This document shows positions 50,883-52,313 of a stretch of DNA of 52,313 nucleotides, in pieces. Every line of letters starts with the position of its first letter. Position 1 is the stretch's first letter. Source of the stretch: Carnobacterium_A sp049673005. GTDB lineage: Bacteria > Bacillota > Bacilli > Lactobacillales > Carnobacteriaceae. A program made the translations under genes and the position numbers. A model generated the notes under the pieces. The model searched no databases. It was not told the DNA's origin and saw only the letters and a program-made list of their open reading frames with translations. Location: positions 1 to 52,313 of the forward strand of contig NZ_JBATXB010000035.1 of NCBI RefSeq assembly GCF_049673005.1. The letters run 5' to 3'.

Positions 50883-51860
50883 TTAGTCTGATTCTTTTTC
50901 TAGTTTATTCATAGCTTCTTCAGTAACTTTTCTGAGTGTTTCAGCAGAGTAATTCATTTTTTCTTGTTCGGAATCGTTTAAAGGTATTTGAATAACACTT
51001 TTAATACCTTGACGGTTAACTATTGCGGGTGCACCAATAAAGATATCTTTTTGGTTGTATTCCCCATCTAAATAAACAGAAATTGGTAAAATAGCATTTT
51101 CATCAGATAAAATAGCTTTGGTAATGCGCGTTAACGAAACTGCAATTCCATAAAAAGTTGCTCCTTTACGCTCAATGATATCGTAAGCAGCATCACGAAC
51201 TTTAAAGAACATATCAACTAAAGCTTTTTCATCTACTCCGGGATTATCTTTTATCCATTCGTAAATTTGGAGGCCGGCTACATTGGCATGTGACCAAACT
51301 GGGAATTCTGTATCTCCATGTTCACCTAAAATGTATCCATGAACATTACGAGAATCCACTCCTAACAATTCAGCAATAGCTTGACGGAAGCGGGCGCTGT
51401 CTAAAGAAGTACCGGATCCGATAATACGGTGTTGAGGCAATCCAGAGAATTTCCAAGTAGCGTACGTTAGGATGTCAACTGGATTGGTAGCAACGATGAT
51501 GATACCATCAAAACCACTTGTCATAATGCTATCGACAATTCCTTTAAATATTTTTAAGTTTTTTTGTACCAAGTCTAGACGAGTCTCGCCGGGCTTTTGA
51601 GCTGCCCCAGCAGTAATAACAATAATATCTGCATCATGACAGTCGCTATACTTAGCAGCATAAATTTTTTGAGGAGAGGTAAAAGCTAATGCGTGAGAAA
51701 GGTCCATCGCATCACCCTCTGCTTTTGCAGTATCGATATCAATAATACCGATTTCTTGAGCAATGTTTTGTGTGACTAAGGCGAAAGCGTAGCTAGATCC
51801 TACTGCACCATCTCCAATGATAATAACTTTTTGATGATCTTTTATTTCATTCTTGACCAT
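50883..51860 (-). CDS. ldh: L-lactate dehydrogenase
   Basis: Reduces pyruvate to L-lactate and regenerates NAD+ in homolactic fermentation. The 325-residue protein has the NAD loop IIIGDGAVGSSYAF (13-26), Arg94 (KPGETR), Asp154 and Arg157 (TSLDSAR), and the catalytic His181 in GEHGDTEF. His191 (VWSHANVAG), with the basic residue Arg171 before it, matches the fructose-1,6-bisphosphate site of allosteric LDHs. It could be one of several ldh paralogues of the genome. GGGGG lies before the ATG. Single gene. Confidence 0.96.
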   Translation of the reverse strand: MVKNEIKDHQKVIIIGDGAVGSSYAFALVTQNIAQEIGIIDIDTAKAEGDAMDLSHALAFTSPQKIYAAKYSDCHDADIIVITAGAAQKPGETRLDLVQKNLKIFKGIVDSIMTSGFDGIIIVATNPVDILTYATWKFSGLPQHRIIGSGTSLDSARFRQAIAELLGVDSRNVHGYILGEHGDTEFPVWSHANVAGLQIYEWIKDNPGVDEKALVDMFFKVRDAAYDIIERKGATFYGIAVSLTRITKAILSDENAILPISVYLDGEYNQKDIFIGAPAIVNRQGIKSVIQIPLNDSEQEKMNYSAETLRKVTEEAMNKLEKESD

Positions 51861-51899
51861 AATATATTGTCCCCCTTATAAACATTATCATGCATCTTG

Positions 51900-51908
51900 A
51901 TTATAGCA
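51900..51908 (-). promoter_or_regulatory. ldh extended -10 promoter
   Basis: On the minus strand TGCTATAAT (51900-51908), a TGn-extended -10 with a poor -35. Transcription would start about 30-35 bp before ldh. No clear cre site is seen. Confidence 0.55.
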
Positions 51909-52042
51909 CTCTGGTATAAGAAGTGGAAATAGAAGAGAGCGGTTAATAGTAAATTAAAACGCATTCATTTCATTATCGCTATATTTGCTCACTATTTAAC
52001 TACCGTAAACGAATTTAATATCATGAACAAATAAAAACACGA

Positions 52043-52075
52043 CACATAAATAGATTTTATCTATTATGTGACAAA
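52043..52075 (-). terminator. Hairpin downstream of the RsbQ-like fragment
   Basis: CACATAAATAGAT pairs with ATCTATTATGTG (one bulged base), 52043-52070; the minus-strand 3' side is TCGTGTTTTTATTTG. The stretch 51909-52147 has no other feature. Confidence 0.5.
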
Positions 52076-52147
52076 AAAAATAATAATAAAATCACTAACT
52101 CAGCAAAAATGGAATTAGTAGGGCAATAAGTTGTAAAATACTCTATA

Positions 52148-52313
52148 CTAATAGATGTAGCTGAAAAAGCAATTAAAGTGAAATGAAATTAATTTTTCGA
52201 AAAGACCTGGTTTTTCAAGTACTGATAATAAACCTATCATTGAACTAACGGAATGTCCTACAAAGATTATTTCTTTTAAATCTAATGCTTCTACAATATC
52301 TAAGACATCTTGT
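52148..52313 (-). pseudogene. RsbQ-like alpha/beta hydrolase, 3' fragment, truncated and running off the window
   Basis: Translating the minus strand from the right edge gives 54 residues starting QDVLDIVEALDLKEIIFVGHS, followed by VSSMIGLLSVLEKPGLFEKL and then a stop at 52148-52150. The first part resembles the nucleophile elbow of RsbQ (GHSVGA in Bacillus) and nearby helices. After FEKLI the match ends in a low-complexity SFHFNCFFSYIY, where an intact hydrolase would continue for about 140 residues, including its Asp and His catalytic residues. No continuation is visible in the other frames down to the hairpin. The gene is therefore probably decayed; the 5' part lies outside the window. Family recognition is from memory. 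Confidence 0.6.

Noticed and set aside
51954..51967. cre-like TTAAAACGCATTCA upstream of ldh
   Set aside because: Two fixed bases are wrong, including the conserved G; weaker than the other cre sites in the window.
1..52313. Search for CRISPR arrays, tRNA and rRNA genes, insertion sequences, prophage or restriction genes
   Set aside because: No regularly spaced repeats, no tRNA-like or rRNA sequence, and no transposase, integrase or nuclease system was recognised.

Overview
The window is about 52 kb of low-G+C Firmicutes DNA, most likely from a lactic acid bacterium of the Carnobacterium type (Lactobacillales). Reasons: strong GGAGG ribosome-binding sites, frequent TTG/GTG starts, many short bidirectional Rho-independent terminators, PyrR, T-box, CcpA, Zur and PurR style regulation, a PTS-dependent dihydroxyacetone kinase, an L-lactate dehydrogenase with the residues of the FBP-activated type, and the conserved gene order metG-tatD-rnmV-rsmA-veg-ispE-(zinc ABC)-purR-...-glmU-prs, which lies near the replication origin in Firmicutes. 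A parS-like palindrome just upstream of metG fits an origin-proximal position. The genus is an inference; no rRNA or tRNA gene was found. No prophage, insertion sequence, CRISPR array or classical defence system was seen.

Layout. 1-7.4 kb: orphan enoyl reductase fabV, an orphan PTS IIB protein with a cre site, rluF, an acetyltransferase, a TspO-like membrane protein plus a FUSC transporter, a CofE-like (F420 ligase family) protein, and a DUF488 protein. 7.7-11 kb: a Nudix hydrolase, uracil permease behind a PyrR attenuator, a DUF1456 protein, and an OsmC protein with a dyad over its promoter. 11.2-13.2 kb: dhaKLM (dihydroxyacetone phosphorylation by PEP) under a promoter overlapped by a cre site. 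13.4-16.4 kb: an uncharacterised protein, a quinone-reductase-like flavoprotein with a 60-residue companion, and a Gfo/Idh/MocA oxidoreductase. 16.8-20.0 kb: a complete biotin-dependent sodium-pumping decarboxylase operon (alpha, gamma, biotin carrier, beta), again with a cre site.

20.1-25.5 kb: an M20 amidohydrolase, a NAD(P)-binding protein, an amidase, an acetyltransferase, and tyrS behind a tyrosine T-box. 26-29 kb: three uncharacterised or poorly characterised genes (DUF1295 membrane protein, polytopic membrane protein, membrane-anchored protein resembling acetoacetate decarboxylase). 29-32.4 kb: a cation/proton antiporter, a luciferase-like monooxygenase, and a DUF72 protein. 32.5-47 kb: the origin-type housekeeping block listed above, interrupted by a Zur-box-controlled zinc ABC transporter, a cellulose-synthase-like glycosyltransferase lacking a clear c-di-GMP site, and a branched repeat element with GAGGCTGGGACAAAA arms. 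47-52.3 kb: a NusG-domain-II membrane protein, an OppA-like lipoprotein with an M20 dipeptidase (peptide capture and cleavage), ldh, and at the right edge the 3' end of a truncated RsbQ-like alpha/beta hydrolase.

Functionally this is mostly core metabolism with catabolite-controlled carbon genes (PTS IIB, dha, decarboxylase). No wholly new system stands out. The items most worth a second look are the branched repeat after purR, the parS palindrome, the 26-29 kb membrane cluster, the CofE-like gene in an organism type not known to make F420, the orphan glycan synthase, and the double Zur site.
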